Part shown: positions 45,869-57,296 of the stretch, in pieces
Layout: the number at the start of each line of letters is the position of its first letter
Numbering within the stretch: position 1 is the stretch's first letter
Source of the DNA: Limnomonas spitsbergensis
Taxonomy: Eukaryota; Chlorophyta; Chlorophyceae; Chlamydomonadales
Reading direction: 5' to 3'
DNA: 64,000 nucleotides
Assembly: GCA_037349105.1 (NCBI GenBank)
Contig: JAYJMM010000097.1
Coordinates: 1,178,001 to 1,242,000, forward strand
Position numbers and translations under genes: made by a program
The notes under the pieces: model-generated
Told to the model about the DNA's origin: nothing
The model's input: the letters and a program-made list of their open reading frames with translations, nothing else
The model's database searches: none

Positions 45869-48800
45869 CTATATGCTCTCTGCAAGAATGCCAAGGATGC
45901 TGTATGTCCTGGGCGTGTAGGAGGGCGGGGCTGACAGGCAGGTCACCTTGAAGATCATACCCTGTAGGTGCACAAGACAGAAAAATAGGTCGATAAACGC
46001 AAGCTTGTGGAGAAGGAAAAAACATGCATTCTACAGGATCCATTTCATGGGCATGACTATAGTCATCACCCTCAATAACATATCCCTATATGGGTGGACA
46101 GCCCCCGTCTTTTGTCATGTTTTGTCATGTTTTTTCTTATCCTCAATGACATATCCCTCATCGAAAGCACCTCCTGCTCGTTATCGAGACAGGACAAATA
46201 AGCTCCACACAGCCTCCTCCCCCGTTCCCCGTGATCCCCCCCCGGACCTACCAGCAGGCAATTTCCGGGTGCCTGGCTAAAGAAGGTGAGCTTTCCAGCA
46301 ACAGTGGTTTTGTACGTGTAAGTGCCTCCCAAGCTGAGATCTGCCAGGACTGTGAAGGCGGTCGATGTGGGAGCGGGGCACAGGCCCAAGAGGTCATGGA
46401 GGGCGGGGATCAGGCCGCCGAATAGGGAGGGGGCGGAGGGAGTTCCGGGGGCGAAGGGAGAGGGAGGAGGGGGAGACGGGGGAGAGAGAGCTTGAGGAGG
46501 GGATCCGATCATGGCCACACCATTAAGGTCGATCCAAGAGAAGGAGATCTGCGCACGCATAGGGAGGAACAATTGTGGTCACATGGATGCATCAAACAAA
46601 CAGGATTCCATGTATGGTACTTGCCATCGGGCAACGCAGGGTTCAATCGCATGCAATTGAAAGCCAAACATCGCATGGGATGAGCCAGGAAGGGCTAGCA
46701 GGAGTGAGATGGCCCCACAATATTTTATCTCGGCACTTAAGCCATGATTTTTGCTTTTAAGACTTTTTGCTTTTCGGGCTAGTAGCTCACCGCGTCGCCT
46801 GCCGTGACGGTGACGTCTGCGTATGCTCCCACACTCCAGCTGGGGATGGTGTAGGTACTGGCCACGTGATCAGCCGATGCTGTCAGGCAGGTCACCTTGA
46901 AGATCATACCCTGCAGGCACATAAGATGGAAAGGAGGCGTCAGCAAACCGAAGATGCAGTAGGGCTAATGCCGAGGGCTATCCGCATGAAATCAAGGGCT
47001 ATGCGTCCCGACCACATAAGTAATGCTGCCGGATGGATGTCGGTAATGTGAACTAACACAGCATGCTGGTAGAGGTTATCTTCCCATGCAATGACTCAGC
47101 CACTCGGAAGAAAACAAATGACCCTCATCCTCCCCTGCCTGTATGTAAGAAAGCTCACCAGCAGGCAGTTGCCGGGCGCCTGACTGAAGAAGTACAGAGT
47201 GGCAGCAACACTGGTCTGGTACCTGTAGCTGCCTCCCAAAGAGACATCTGCCAGAACTGTGAAGGCCGATGCGTCGAGGAGGGAGGGGCACATGTCCATG
47301 AAGCCAGGAGGGGGGGGGGAAGGGGAAAGAGGAGATTGAGGAGGGGGAGATGGAGGAGGGGGAGAGGGAGGAGAGAGCGCGAGGGGAGGAGCTCCGATGA
47401 TGGCCACACCGTTGAGTCCAATCCAAGAGAAGGAGATCTGAAATTACAAGGGAAAAAACAAGTGGTCAGAATCATATGCAGGGCACCAGACGTTTGGCAT
47501 GCTAATAGCGGCAAATAGGAGCATGGGACTAGATGTCAATCCCTCAAAGAAGAGAAGGGCTAGCATACAAGGGAAGGCACATGGGATTGCATGGCTCAAT
47601 ATTGAATGTCGCATGAGGTCACTTTGCATGCTCAGCTGCCATTTCTCCCGTCTCACCGAGTCGCCTGCCGTAACGGTGACGTCTGCGTATGCTCCCACGC
47701 TCCAGATGGGGATGGTGTAGGTGCTGGCTACATGATCAGCCGATGCTGTCAGGCAGGTCACCTTGAAGATCATGCCCTGAAGGTGCACACAATGGAAACA
47801 CAGGTCAATAATGGATGCTGAAATCTGGGAGGATTGAAATCAATGCGATTCTGGGGATGTTGCCGGGAAAACAGGCACACTCGCCACATGCACGATCGAA
47901 CAATGTGATAGGGCAGCGCAGCTGCTAGCATGACGTCCCGGGAGATCTTGCGTTGTGCACCAGCAGGCGGGCGCAAGGCATAACAGAGGCAGAGGGTTCA
48001 CATGGAATACAGGTTGTTGTAGCTGTGGTATACAAGCTGTTGTAGCTGAATGACCCCGCCATAACAGCATTCCACTCTCACCAGCAGGCAGTTGCCGGGA
48101 GCCTGACTGAAGAAGTACAGAGTAGCAGCGACATTGGTTTGGTAGCTGTAGCTGCCTCCCAAAGAGACAAATGCCAGGACTGTGAAGGCGGATGTGTCGA
48201 GGAGGGAGGGGCACATATCCGTGAAGCCAGGAGGGGGAGGAGATGGAGGAGAGAGAGAGGGAGGAGAGAGAGCTTGAGGAGGGGATCCGATGATGGCCAC
48301 TCCGTCGAGGCCAATCCAAGAAAAGGAGATCTGCGCATGCATGGGGAAGACCAACATGGTTGAGAACATGAGGCAAACATGGTTGAAGTGGGCAGTCGTC
48401 AAGCCAATTACGATTTCAGACATTTCACATTTCAGTCTCGGGCACCAAGGGGGTGCATGGCTGCATGGGACTAGTATCACCTAACCACTCCATGCAATGG
48501 CAACAATTCGAATGTATAGCTTTCAAAGATTATTTGGCACCTTGCCCTGCATAAGTTGCTTTTAAAGGTTCTTTGCTCACCGTGTCTCCTGCTGTAACAG
48601 TGACGTCTGCGTATGCCCCCACGCTCCAGCTAGGGATGGTGTAGGTGCTGGCCACATGATCAGCGGATGCTGTCAGGCAGGTCACCTTGAAGATCATACC
48701 CTGCATGTGCACAATGGAAACACAGGTCAGCACACAAACAATGCAAAACAGCCTAGGGTGTGTGCTGGCCAAGCAAATTCTCTTTCTACTGCCAGGGCGT

Positions 48801-51258
48801 GAAAGCTTGGCTGAAGTCAGGTAAGGTAAGAGCGCATGGAACTTCACAGCATGTAAGCAGCTCAAAATCTCCATCCTCTCTTCGTCTCTGGCAATGATAG
48901 CGACCAAGCAAGCAGCAAAGCTTGCTGCACCCCCACCACCATCATCCCCTTGCTCAAGTGTCGCTGAGGCACACTAAAATGAAAAACTAGCCAACCATAC
49001 GCACCAGCAGGCAGTTGCCGGGGGCCTGACTGAAAAAGTACAGAGTCGCAGCGACGCTGGTCTCGTAGCTGTAGCTGCCTCCCAAAGAGACATCTGCCAG
49101 GACTGTGAAGGCGGTTGTGTCGAGGAGGGAGGGGCACATCTCTATAAGGCCATTGGGGGTGGGGACCCCTGGTGGGGGAGGAGATGGGGGAGGAGGAGAA
49201 GGGGGAGGGGGCGAGGTAGGTGGGAGAGGAGATGTGGAAGGAGGGGGGGGAGGTGGAGAGGGCGGGGGAGGAGAGGGGGAGGGGGGAGGAGGGGAGGGAG
49301 GAGGTGGAGAAGGAGGGGGGGGAGGAGATGGGGGAGGAGGAGAAGGGGGAGGGGGAGAGGTAGGTGGGAGAGGAGATGTGGAAGGAGGGGGGGGAGGGGA
49401 AGAGGGCGGGGGAGGGGAGGGGGGAGGGGGACGGGGGGGGAGAGGGGGGAGGAGGAGAAGGAGGAGGGGGGGGGGGGGGGGAGGGGGGAGGGGGGAAGGT
49501 GTCGTCTGGGTTACCACCTGGGTTTGGTGATCCTTGAAATGGTGGTGGGGAGAGGTTTACAGGGGGAGGGGGAGGGGGAGGAGAAGAGGGGGGAGGGGAC
49601 GATCCTTGGTTTGGTTGAGGTACGAAGATAGAGGGGGGAAATGGAGGACGGATGGTGGAGGACGGTGGGGGAGGGGGGGGAGGGGGAGAGGGAGGGGGAG
49701 GAGAGTTTTCAATGTTTCCATCTGGGTTGCCACCTGGGCTGGGAGGTTCGGGGATGAAGTTGACAGAGGGGGGATATGGAGGGAGGGTAGAGGGCGGAGG
49801 AGGAGAAGGGGGAGGGGGAGGAGGGGAAGGGGGAGGGGGAGGGGGAGGGGGAGGGGGAGGGGGAGGGGAAGAAGGCAGAGGGAGAGGGGGAGGGGAAGAG
49901 GGAGGAGGGGAGGGGGGAGGTGGAGGAGGGGAGGGAGGGGCGGGGGGAGGAGGGGAGGGGGGAGGAGAGGAGGGTGGTGGGGGAGGGGGGGGAGAGGAAT
50001 CCACGTTACTGCCAGGGTTGCCGTCAGGGACCGGTGATTCTTGGGATGGGGGAGAGGGAGGGAGCGGTCCAGGCTGCATCAAGTCTACTGAGGCTACTGC
50101 GTGGACCTCATTGACCGCGAAGGGCCAAGTGAAGACGAGCTGCAGAGGCGGGGAATGGAGAGTTGAGGCAGGCACGAAATACATTTCAGCAGAGTCTGTT
50201 TCGCAAACTACAAGTACTTTTGAAACCACTGTTTTGAATTTCACATTATTGGTGGGCTGGACAGAACATCATGCAATTGCGCGATCACAGAGTAGGCGAT
50301 GCCGCACCATGCCGTGCACGTTCAATGACATCAAGCGATGCCAAGCACATGCGATGATATAAAGCGATGCCATGCTTGATGGATGGTGACACTGCATGAC
50401 GCCATGCATGCTACTTGGAAGCACTCGCACCTTATCCCCAACGTAGAGCGTCATGTTATCAAAGGATCCTGTCGTGATCCATTGATCGATAATGTGAACT
50501 TGGGGTGGGAGTACGGTGCCCACAGAAGCAGGGTACACATTGATGACGAATCCCATGCCCTGCAGCCACGTCAGAGAGCAGAGTGTCAGTAATGGATGTG
50601 TGCACGGCTTGTCGGTGCATGGGTGCAGCCATGTCAGAGCGCAGGGTGTGTCAGGCTCGGCTCCGATATCATTGCATGTTTACACCAGTGTTCTGGTTTG
50701 GGGGCATGGGAATCACGCATGGGGATGGAGCATGGATTTGGGGATCAGGGTGTGGGGATTCTCAGATTTCTTGGCAGCAGGCAGCGTGGTTGCTTATGTT
50801 TCCTCCCTGATGAGCTCCTCATGCTCTGCATGGCTCTGCATTCCTCCACCATTGCATGCATGGGGATTCACTGCCCATCATCACTCACATATTGCGCACA
50901 GTTTTGCCCCACTGGGTCGAAAAGGAAGAACAGAAGATGTAGGTGCCGTTGGGCGTGGCGCCTTGAAGGACAGTGTAGCAGATCGGCCCGACCACCACCG
51001 CCGCATTCGGACACAAGACGGCAACTGCAAATGGGTGGATGATAGGGATCTTAATATTTGATGCCGTGAGGAGGGACAGATGTGCACCGCTGTGTGCACC
51101 GCTGTGCAAATTTTCGGTCCCCAGTGCGCCGTGCATGACAAATGCGATCTTTCAAATTTTTGCAATCCAGTCTGCAGCCTGTTAGACACGCATGCACTTG
51201 CCTGCATCTGCGGTCGTGCTTCCATCATCGCCTCCTTCGACAAGAATAATGTCATGGG
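45869..51258 (-). CDS. Multi-domain phytocyanin (cupredoxin)-like, Pro-rich extracellular protein, partial gene
   Basis: Exons on the minus strand, in order: about 51258-51202 (HDIILVEGGDDG), 51024-50900, 50559-50431, 50139-49005 (Pro-rich), 48700-48581, 48330-48082, 47776-47657, 47437-47159, 46910-46791, 46548-46252, and 45961-45869 with stop TAG. Most introns are phase 0 with GTRAG/CAG borders. The repeat is GDT-ISFSWIGLNGVAII, a Pro/Ser linker, CPSLLDTSAFTVLADVSLGG, LYFFSQAPGNCLL and GMIFKVTCLTAS. This follows the phytocyanin pattern (GDT.xF.W..HxV; YFxC..PGHC..GM). Copper ligands are mostly lost in the repeats (His to Gly, Cys to Phe, His to Asn), whereas the first module keeps His and an FC. 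Probably secreted or wall-located. Signal peptide and start lie upstream and were not found. The last exon is cut by a duplication border. Confidence 0.6.
45895..47645 (-). repeat. 1.75-kb segmental duplication, copy 2
   Basis: Partner of 41635-43364. This copy keeps open exon frames except for its last exon, which is cut at the duplication border. Confidence 0.9.
49005..50139 (-). CDS. Long Pro-rich exon of the phytocyanin-like gene
   Basis: One 1,135-nt exon that begins LVFTWPFAVNEVHAVASVD (first half of a cupredoxin module, with a His), passes through about 300 residues of SPPPP-type hydroxyproline-rich sequence with NPGGNPDD and GGNPDGN islands, and ends MCPSLLDTTAFTVLADVSLGG to GNCLL (second half of the module). 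The frame entering from 50139 and the frame leaving at 49005 differ by one nucleotide. The most likely site is the 16-G run at 49466-49481 (plus strand), either a length error or a real frameshift. The linker is of the extensin/pherophorin type that is O-glycosylated in algal walls. Confidence 0.7.
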
Positions 51259-51682
51259 CTTGCAGGTCTCGTTTATTTGAATTCGTGAGGCCTGAGACAA
51301 GTGCCAGACAGGCAGGGCATGGATGTTAGAAAGAGAATGTCTGACAAGTGAGGGAGCGAGGTGCTAGCGCTCTTGTTCGTAGTGAGGGTCACTTGGATAT
51401 AAGTGTCGAGTCGGAGTCTAGTCGGTGCTTGCGTAACCGTGCCGCTTCTCGACCGGGGACGTCTTCACAGAACGAACGGTTGAGAACATCAAGGGGGCGT
51501 TCGCATTGAATGGTGCGTCTAGCACCATTGCGTCAGTTGCGAGGAGACCAGAGGAATCATCTTCATGGGGGCGCTCTTGGTGAAGGGTTCGACGGCTTCA
51601 GTTGTTTAAGGTGAATCAGTGGCACTTTATCGCGGTATTTATATTTCAGGAATATACAGGTATACTACACGGACGGTAAAAT
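51259..51682. other. Spacer between LINE remnant and phytocyanin-like gene
   Basis: No domain or clear exon recognised. The missing 5' exons of the phytocyanin-like gene should lie in this direction and may be separated by the LINE insertion. The stretch next to 51680 (AATGTGAAAAAAAGAAAAAG) is the A-rich tract beside the LINE stop codon. Confidence 0.45.
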
Positions 51683-52459
51683 TTAAATAATGTGAAAAAA
51701 AGAAAAAGAAAAGAGAACGCCGATGCGGCGTGGATTTTGGGAAGTACAGGTTGACGAGACGCCCAAGCCCCGGTCTGTATACCCTGTAAGGGAGAAAGGG
51801 GCTATATATGGCGGGTCAGTGAGAACAGGGGGAGATGCTGGACGGCAGTCGGGTGGACTGTTTTCAAGGTAACGGCGAAGTCGAAGAATGGAATAGGCAG
51901 ATTGGACAGTGTGAACTGCTAGGTGTTTGAGCAGTGGGGGGACGTTGAAGGGTGTGATACCAAGGACTGCAAAGAGGTGCATGATATCTTTATAGAAAAT
52001 GCCAGAGCAACCAATGATGATGAGGTGAACATAGGGGTAGAGGATGTCTGTAGCAGGGGGGGGTAACGGATACGTAAGAGGGTGGGGGGCAGGAGTGTGG
52101 AGAGGGTCTATAACAGGTGTAGTGAGGTTCCATCCTGCGGAGCGAAGCAATTGTACCAACTGTGCATGTTGTGTGGATTTGTGGGACAGGCAGAATTGTA
52201 GATTGGAGGTAAACCCGAGCTCAATAACATGGATGGTACAACGGTGTTGGAGGTCAAGAAGGAAGGCAGGGTCGGCAAGCCGGGCGGGAGGATAACTGTG
52301 GAGATCGGCAATGGTAAGGCCTTCAATTAAGAGGAGATCTGGACGAAGGCGGCAGAGTGTGGCAGGGGGGACAGCGGGAAGCATCCATTGCGGGATACGG
52401 GTGTCATAGACGCCTGGTGGGAGGGATGTAGCGGGTGTGGCATCCATTATTGTGAACAT
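51683..52459 (-). pseudogene. LINE ORF2 C-terminal nuclease-like domain
   Basis: 258 codons, starting in another frame 13 nt before the previous frame ends. LRPDLLLIEGL, IHVIELGFTSNLQF, QHAQLVQLLRSAGWNL and LIIIGCSGIFY follow the order of the PD-(D/E)XK-like domain that closes some algal LINE proteins (RPDxx, VxLVELxYTxD, hydrophobic strand). The last 50 residues are Pro/Thr-rich. The domain label comes from pattern only. Confidence 0.55.
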
Positions 52460-53757
52460 TCCACTATTTGTGCCTCTGTGGAGGGAACGTTGGATGAGGC
52501 AGAGGGCCTTGTTGTGTCGGGAGATATAAGAGGCCTACGGGGATGCATACGGGGATGCCTGCATCTTCCAAACATGTGTCCCTGTGTGTCAGAAGTAGCG
52601 TCAGGTGGGCCAGTAGGAGGTGGTGTACATATGGGGCAAAGGCCATCGGTAAACGAGCGCACTGTTGTTTTGTAGGGAATACGGAAGAGAAGTGCCCGTG
52701 TAGCTGTCCATAAGAGGTTGGCTCGCATACGGAGGATGCAGCGCTTCAGAGAAAAGTGGCAAGCAGAAGACTGCCACATGTGATTGTTATACAAGGGTAA
52801 AGAGTGGGCATTTTCTTCGATTATGCGGGTATATGTAGCACAGGATATGGTGGTATCACCGTCCGTAACGTGAGGGCAAGAAGAGTGAAGGTGTGCCTTG
52901 ATAGAGGAGGTGAGGTCAGAAGTGAACCAAGGGGTGTCGTTTGTATCCGTTTGAGTATCGTCTTGGGGTAGGCAAGGCCAAGCTGGGAGGGAAGCCATGT
53001 ACTGGTTGTTGATATGGGAAAGGTTAAATGTACATGTGCTGGGTGCGTCCAAGGCTCGTGATGCCCCAATGTCAGCAAGTTCATTGCCGATAATACCAAT
53101 ATGTGATTTCACCTTCTGGATGAGCGTTGGTAGGCCTATGTTGGCCCGTGAAAGGAGTAGGCGGCGGATGGCCAGGAGAAGCGGTGCATGATTGTCCTCA
53201 AGGAGATCATGCGGGTAAAAGACAGCTTTCTGTATGAGGTACATGCTGCAGAGACTGTCAGTGAAGATAGTAAGGGAAGGGGCAATGGTCAAGGCAGGGC
53301 CAGAAGGTGTATGGGCATGATCGAGGGCTGCATGAATGCCTCCAAGTTCAGCCCTGGTGATAGTGTTTGTTTCACATTTTCCAGTAGGGTTGACTGTATG
53401 GGTGGAGCCATCGACAGTGAAGTAAAAGGCAGCCCCTATCAAGTTATTGCCAGCGTCATCCTGTATACAAGCTCCGTCTGTGTAGTATGCCGGAAGCAAC
53501 GGCCAAGCAAGTGGATAGGTAGGGGGGTAGAGAGATCGGAGTTCATCGAAAAGGATAAGGGGGAAAGTGAGTGGGGCAAGTGGGAGAGGGGTAGGCGGGG
53601 TAGTGTGCGTGTGTAAGTGGGAGGCTACAGAGAATCCAGCGGGGTGTTGCCATTTGGCATGCGGACCGGGAAGTTGGGATTGGCGCCGGGTGGGTGGATG
53701 TGGACGGTGGGCAGGTGAGGTGCCAGGTGGGTGTCCATGTCCAGATAGTGTGTGCAC
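52447..53757 (-). pseudogene. LINE ORF2 fragment: RNase H and zinc knuckle
   Basis: 436 codons. RNase H with YYTDGACIQD (Asp), TRAELGGIHAAL (Glu), IFTDSLCSMYL (Asp) and KVKSHIGIIGNELADIGAS (His and Asp), a complete catalytic set. Near the C-terminus CPIC plus GHMFGRCRHP form a CCHC-like knuckle. The frame closes at 52447 where the sequence should continue into the next entry, so one frameshift separates them. The N-terminal 90 residues are low-complexity Pro/Thr/His and probably not native. Confidence 0.8.
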
Positions 53758-54587
53758 ATTTGAATCGACTGGAGTGGAGCAGTGGGAGGTGGGTCAGGGT
53801 AGAAGCGAGCGAGGCCCTCTGTGTTACCAATGACAAGAAGTTGTAGTGGCCATTTGGGAGTGCCGTATGTTGGTTGGGTGTGCACAGAGTGGTGGCCCGG
53901 CTACTGACACACAAAGCGACAGAGAATGTACCCACCTCGTGAGTGCGGCTGTGCTGTCCAGAGACAACAGTCCAATAACCGTGATGGCCAGGATGCGCAT
54001 GCTCGGCGACGCCATCTTCAACGAGCGACAGATAACAGCCAAGTAATAAGAATGCGTTTGAGAGTATGCGTCTTATTTGCAATGGGGCGCAATGTTTGAA
54101 TTTAATAAATGGATGACATGGTGTGTCAGATTTGAACTGCAGACATGCATTGACAGCTGGTACCGGTAGATCGTTCTTACCTTCAGCGAGGCTCGAGCGA
54201 CTGAATCGCAGGATGGGTAACTGGATTCCACTAGACTGTTTCTATGACTGTGTCTTGCTTGAGCAATTGGGACTCGAAGCTTCTCTGTGGAACAAGATAT
54301 GGTGATCATCCAGGTGATCGAGCTGATAAGCCGATACAAAATCAGTTGGTCGTGGTACCGTTGTACTTTATTTGCCGCTTACGTAAGCGCGTTACCCCCG
54401 CGTCCCGTGATGACACCGAGCTGAGTCACAACTCGCCACTGCCCCGAACCTGACCAAAAGCCACCAACCAGCTGCCGTCACTCAAAACACGGTGAAGTTC
54501 CATGAAGTTCTATTTAAATTACAGCCCCTGCTTTAAATTTTCCGGCTGCAGCAGTGTCAGATGGCTGCGTTAGCAGTTTCATTGACA
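53758..54587. other. Probable eroded LINE sequence, no intact gene
   Basis: Minus-strand pieces such as SMRILAITVIGLLSLDSTAALTR near 53980 resemble the strands that follow a LINE reverse transcriptase, but frames are short and broken. The rest of the interval shows nothing recognisable. Confidence 0.35.
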
Positions 54588-54592
54588 CTGGG

Positions 54593-55335
54593 GGCCCAAT
54601 TCCACTTGTCACCGGAACGCGGAAATGGCATGCCAGCTCACCCTCCCCAATTCCACTTGTCACCGGAATGGCACCGGAACGCCAGCGTGGCGCCAGCGTG
54701 GCGCTGCCGAACCCGTTAAGTGCCATATTTTGCATCGCTCCTATTTTGAGCGATGCAAAAATACTTCGCATCAACGCTCCGACAGCGTGGACAACTTCGT
54801 CCTCATGTTCAAATTTCCATCGCCGTCATCTTTCTTTCGTTCTGAAAACTCCTTTTCGCCCGTTCCTGCTGCCATGGCCGACGCATATCCTTAACAGGAG
54901 CCACACTTGAATCTTTCCCGCGTAGAAGTTGGCACCGATCTGGCCAACCCAATGGCGAATGTCGACGTGTGCCCCCTAGCGGACCCTCCGATCGCCTGGG
55001 CTATCGTTTAGCAGCGGCCTGAATTTGCTACACCCAACTTCGACAGTGCCAGGGCATCCATGGCTGCACGTACCTTGCAACTCGACAGTTTGTCAAGCAG
55101 GACTATCATGCTAAGCGAGACAAGTAGACAGAACACTGTAGATACACGAAGCGATAAGGCAAATGCCTGACAGGCTGTTCACCAGAAAGATTCGGTCTCA
55201 GCCGTACCCGAACACATTCCGGAGACAAGTGGAATTGCGTTTCAAGTTTTTTCAGCCAGCGTGGCTGAAGCCTCGCCCAGCCAGATAAACCGCCACCGGA
55301 ACGTGTTCCGTCGAGCGCCCTAGTGGAATTGGGCC
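54593..55335. mobile_element. 743-bp non-autonomous DNA transposon
   Basis: The ends are inverted repeats: GGCCCAATTCCACT at 54593 and AGTGGAATTGGGCC ending at 55335. Both sides are flanked by CTGGG (54588-54592 and 55336-55340), a likely 5-bp target-site duplication. Subterminal copies of AATTCCACTTGTCACCGGA occur at the left end (54598 and 54649), and an inverted relative occurs near 55215-55235. No transposase frame. The superfamily is not assignable from these ends alone. Confidence 0.82.
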
Positions 55336-55340
55336 CTGGG

Positions 55341-56507
55341 TAGATCGTTACGAGGACATCCCAATTGAACGGTTGGGTGGGTGGCGGTTGAGCTAACGAA
55401 ATGCGGGTCGTCCCTGCGCGCGTCCCGCGATGACGACTTGGCCCCTGGTGTCATCGCTGGTGCGAGGGCGGCCGGGGGGGGGCGGTGTCATCCAGATAGA
55501 CTGAATGAATGTCACAACGCCCCACCGGCCCCCGCCCGGCGGCGAACGGGGGCCCAAATGCCCTGCGATGACGACTCGTACCCAATGCCCGAACCAACAG
55601 GAGGTGCCACTGACTATACGCACCGCTATCCGTCGCAAACATGCATGCATGGAATGCCTCTGTACCACGCCTCGCCCAGCAACAGCCGGCTGGTAGGAAG
55701 TCGAGCTGAGTGGGGCCCATCCATGATCTGAATCTTTCGCCTAGGACCATTGCGCCAGCTGCTGCGACGGCAGCCGGCAGTGGATCTGGACCATTCACTC
55801 GCGCGGCATCAGATGGACAGATTACGCCGGCATGCATGCAGATTACGCATGGCCGGCCCGACTAGCCGTCCCTATCAGGTGAATGGCCCAGATACCCATG
55901 ATCCTTATGTAATAACGGCTTGAATAGCCAGTCACTACCGTATTCTTTGCCAGGCTAGCCAGACCTGTCCAATGTAATTTGTGTGTCAACCGTTTCTATC
56001 TGATCTGCCATCAGGACCAGAGATCGGGACATAGGTATCCATCAGGACATATCTGGAATGCTGGACATATCAGCTCTGAGCCTAGTTCCAATATGTCCAT
56101 GTCTTCTTGCATGGGAGGTTGGAAATTTGGCATGGCTGCACCTTGGTCCTAGCTGTGCATGGTATCTGAAATTGAGCTTGCTCATCAGGCATGTTAGCAT
56201 GTCATGGGAAATCAATACGCTGACACGAGGGAGGAGGGCAAAAGGTTAAGTTACATACCCGATCCTCCAAAGTTATAGAGCTTGACTGTGAGAGCTATCT
56301 AAAATTGGTCCCAAATCTGTTCATGGCCTAGGGGAGGGGGGCGATATCAGGCGGCAAAGTCGGGTGTGGGGGGGTGGGGGATAGACTGGGGGTCCCCCCA
56401 TAATGACTCATACACAGTGATCATTGACTAGTGTAGAAAGTGTTTCCAAATTATTTTCTAGGCATCCGATTGAGAAGATAACTGCGCCACTGCATTCCCC
56501 ATGTTGA
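55341..56507. other. Intergenic stretch, no gene recognised
   Basis: Contains a partial copy of the dispersed GCACC-TTGGTCC repeat at about 56135-56195 and repeated CATGCATG-type words around 55640 and 55830. The open frames at 55381-55731 and 55451-55837 (opposite strands) overlap and resemble nothing known. Confidence 0.5.
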
Positions 56508-57068
56508 ATGCTATCGGTTTCCACTGTTAAATGTGGTATGCAGTATTACATCATACCTTCCTGGCACGCCACATTCGCACGGGGGGACAGGGGGGACAGG
56601 ACCGCAAACACGATCACCTCAGGTACCTCAGGCCGCGGCATTGCATCAACATCAGAGTGCAGTCCAGATTTCTCCATCATATGCGCCAGGCTGCAGGGCT
56701 ACCTGCGTCCGCTGCCAGCTTGGGGTCATGAAGGACCTGCAGATCCAGCCGTTGCAGCGAGGTTGGTGGCAGAATGTCCTTCGCTTCTACAACGCAGCGG
56801 TAACACCAGCAGCACAGCAAGACAGTCCACTCATGGTATGGCGGCTGCCATGGCGGCCGACATGCAGCTCGCTGTTAGGCAGGGTACCGGCGAGCATGTG
56901 GAGGATGCATTGCATACATCAATACATGCTTTCAATGCCCCAGTGTGCAGGATCGACTTAGGGAGAAGACTAAATGGGCAGGTCCTCCAAACGGTGCTAG
57001 AAAGTTCTTCGAGTTGTACCGGTGCAAGCTTGGGTGGAATGCCCTGGCTTTTCTGGAGGACGTGGTAG
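56508..57068 (+). other. Open frames of unknown nature, possible transposon relic
   Basis: Several overlapping frames cover this interval. Pieces such as LQRGWWQNVLRFYNAA (about 56746-56793) and ARKFFELYRCKLGWN (56945-57322 frame) recall the helical region between reverse transcriptase and the C-terminus of algal LINE proteins, but they lie in different frames. I do not call a gene. Confidence 0.25.
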
Positions 57069-57191
57069 ATATCGTTTTCAGGCATAGACGTCCTCAGAGG
57101 CTGGAATTTTCCTTTGCCTTTCTTTCCCAGCCTTTTGTCTGTCCCTTCACTTTATTTCCCCCTTTTCTTACTTGCCTGCCCCTATTACTTA

Positions 57192-57296
57192 GGCGCCCAC
57201 GCAGCCGAGCCTTTATATTATTATATGAGCAGGGCCCAGAGTTCAATAACATAACACCTCTGGGCCCAGCTCAAAAGGCTCCTCTGCGTGGGCGCC
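57192..57296. repeat. 105-bp palindromic element
   Basis: The left arm begins GGCGCCCACGCAGCCGAGCC and passes through GAGCAGGGCCCAGAG; the right arm is its inverse (CTCTGGGCCCAGCTC, then CTGCGTGGGCGCC). The single strand would fold into a hairpin of about 40 bp with few mismatches and a loop around GTTCAATAACATAACAC. Each arm is a copy of the dispersed motif at 36835 and 57517. Confidence 0.85.

Larger units (their letters stand above)
51683..53757 (-). mobile_element. 3' part of a non-LTR retrotransposon (LINE)
   Basis: Two overlapping minus-strand frames carry an RNase H domain, a Cys/His knuckle and a C-terminal nuclease-like domain, the end of an ORF2 type found in LINEs with a domain downstream of RNase H. 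The reverse transcriptase core is not present in readable form. The A/T-rich stretch just below 51700 may be the 3' terminus. Confidence 0.8.

Noticed and set aside
49105..50362. Plus-strand Gly/Glu- and Arg-rich frames (GGGEGGG type)
   Set aside because: Antisense shadows of the SPPPP-coding exon on the minus strand.
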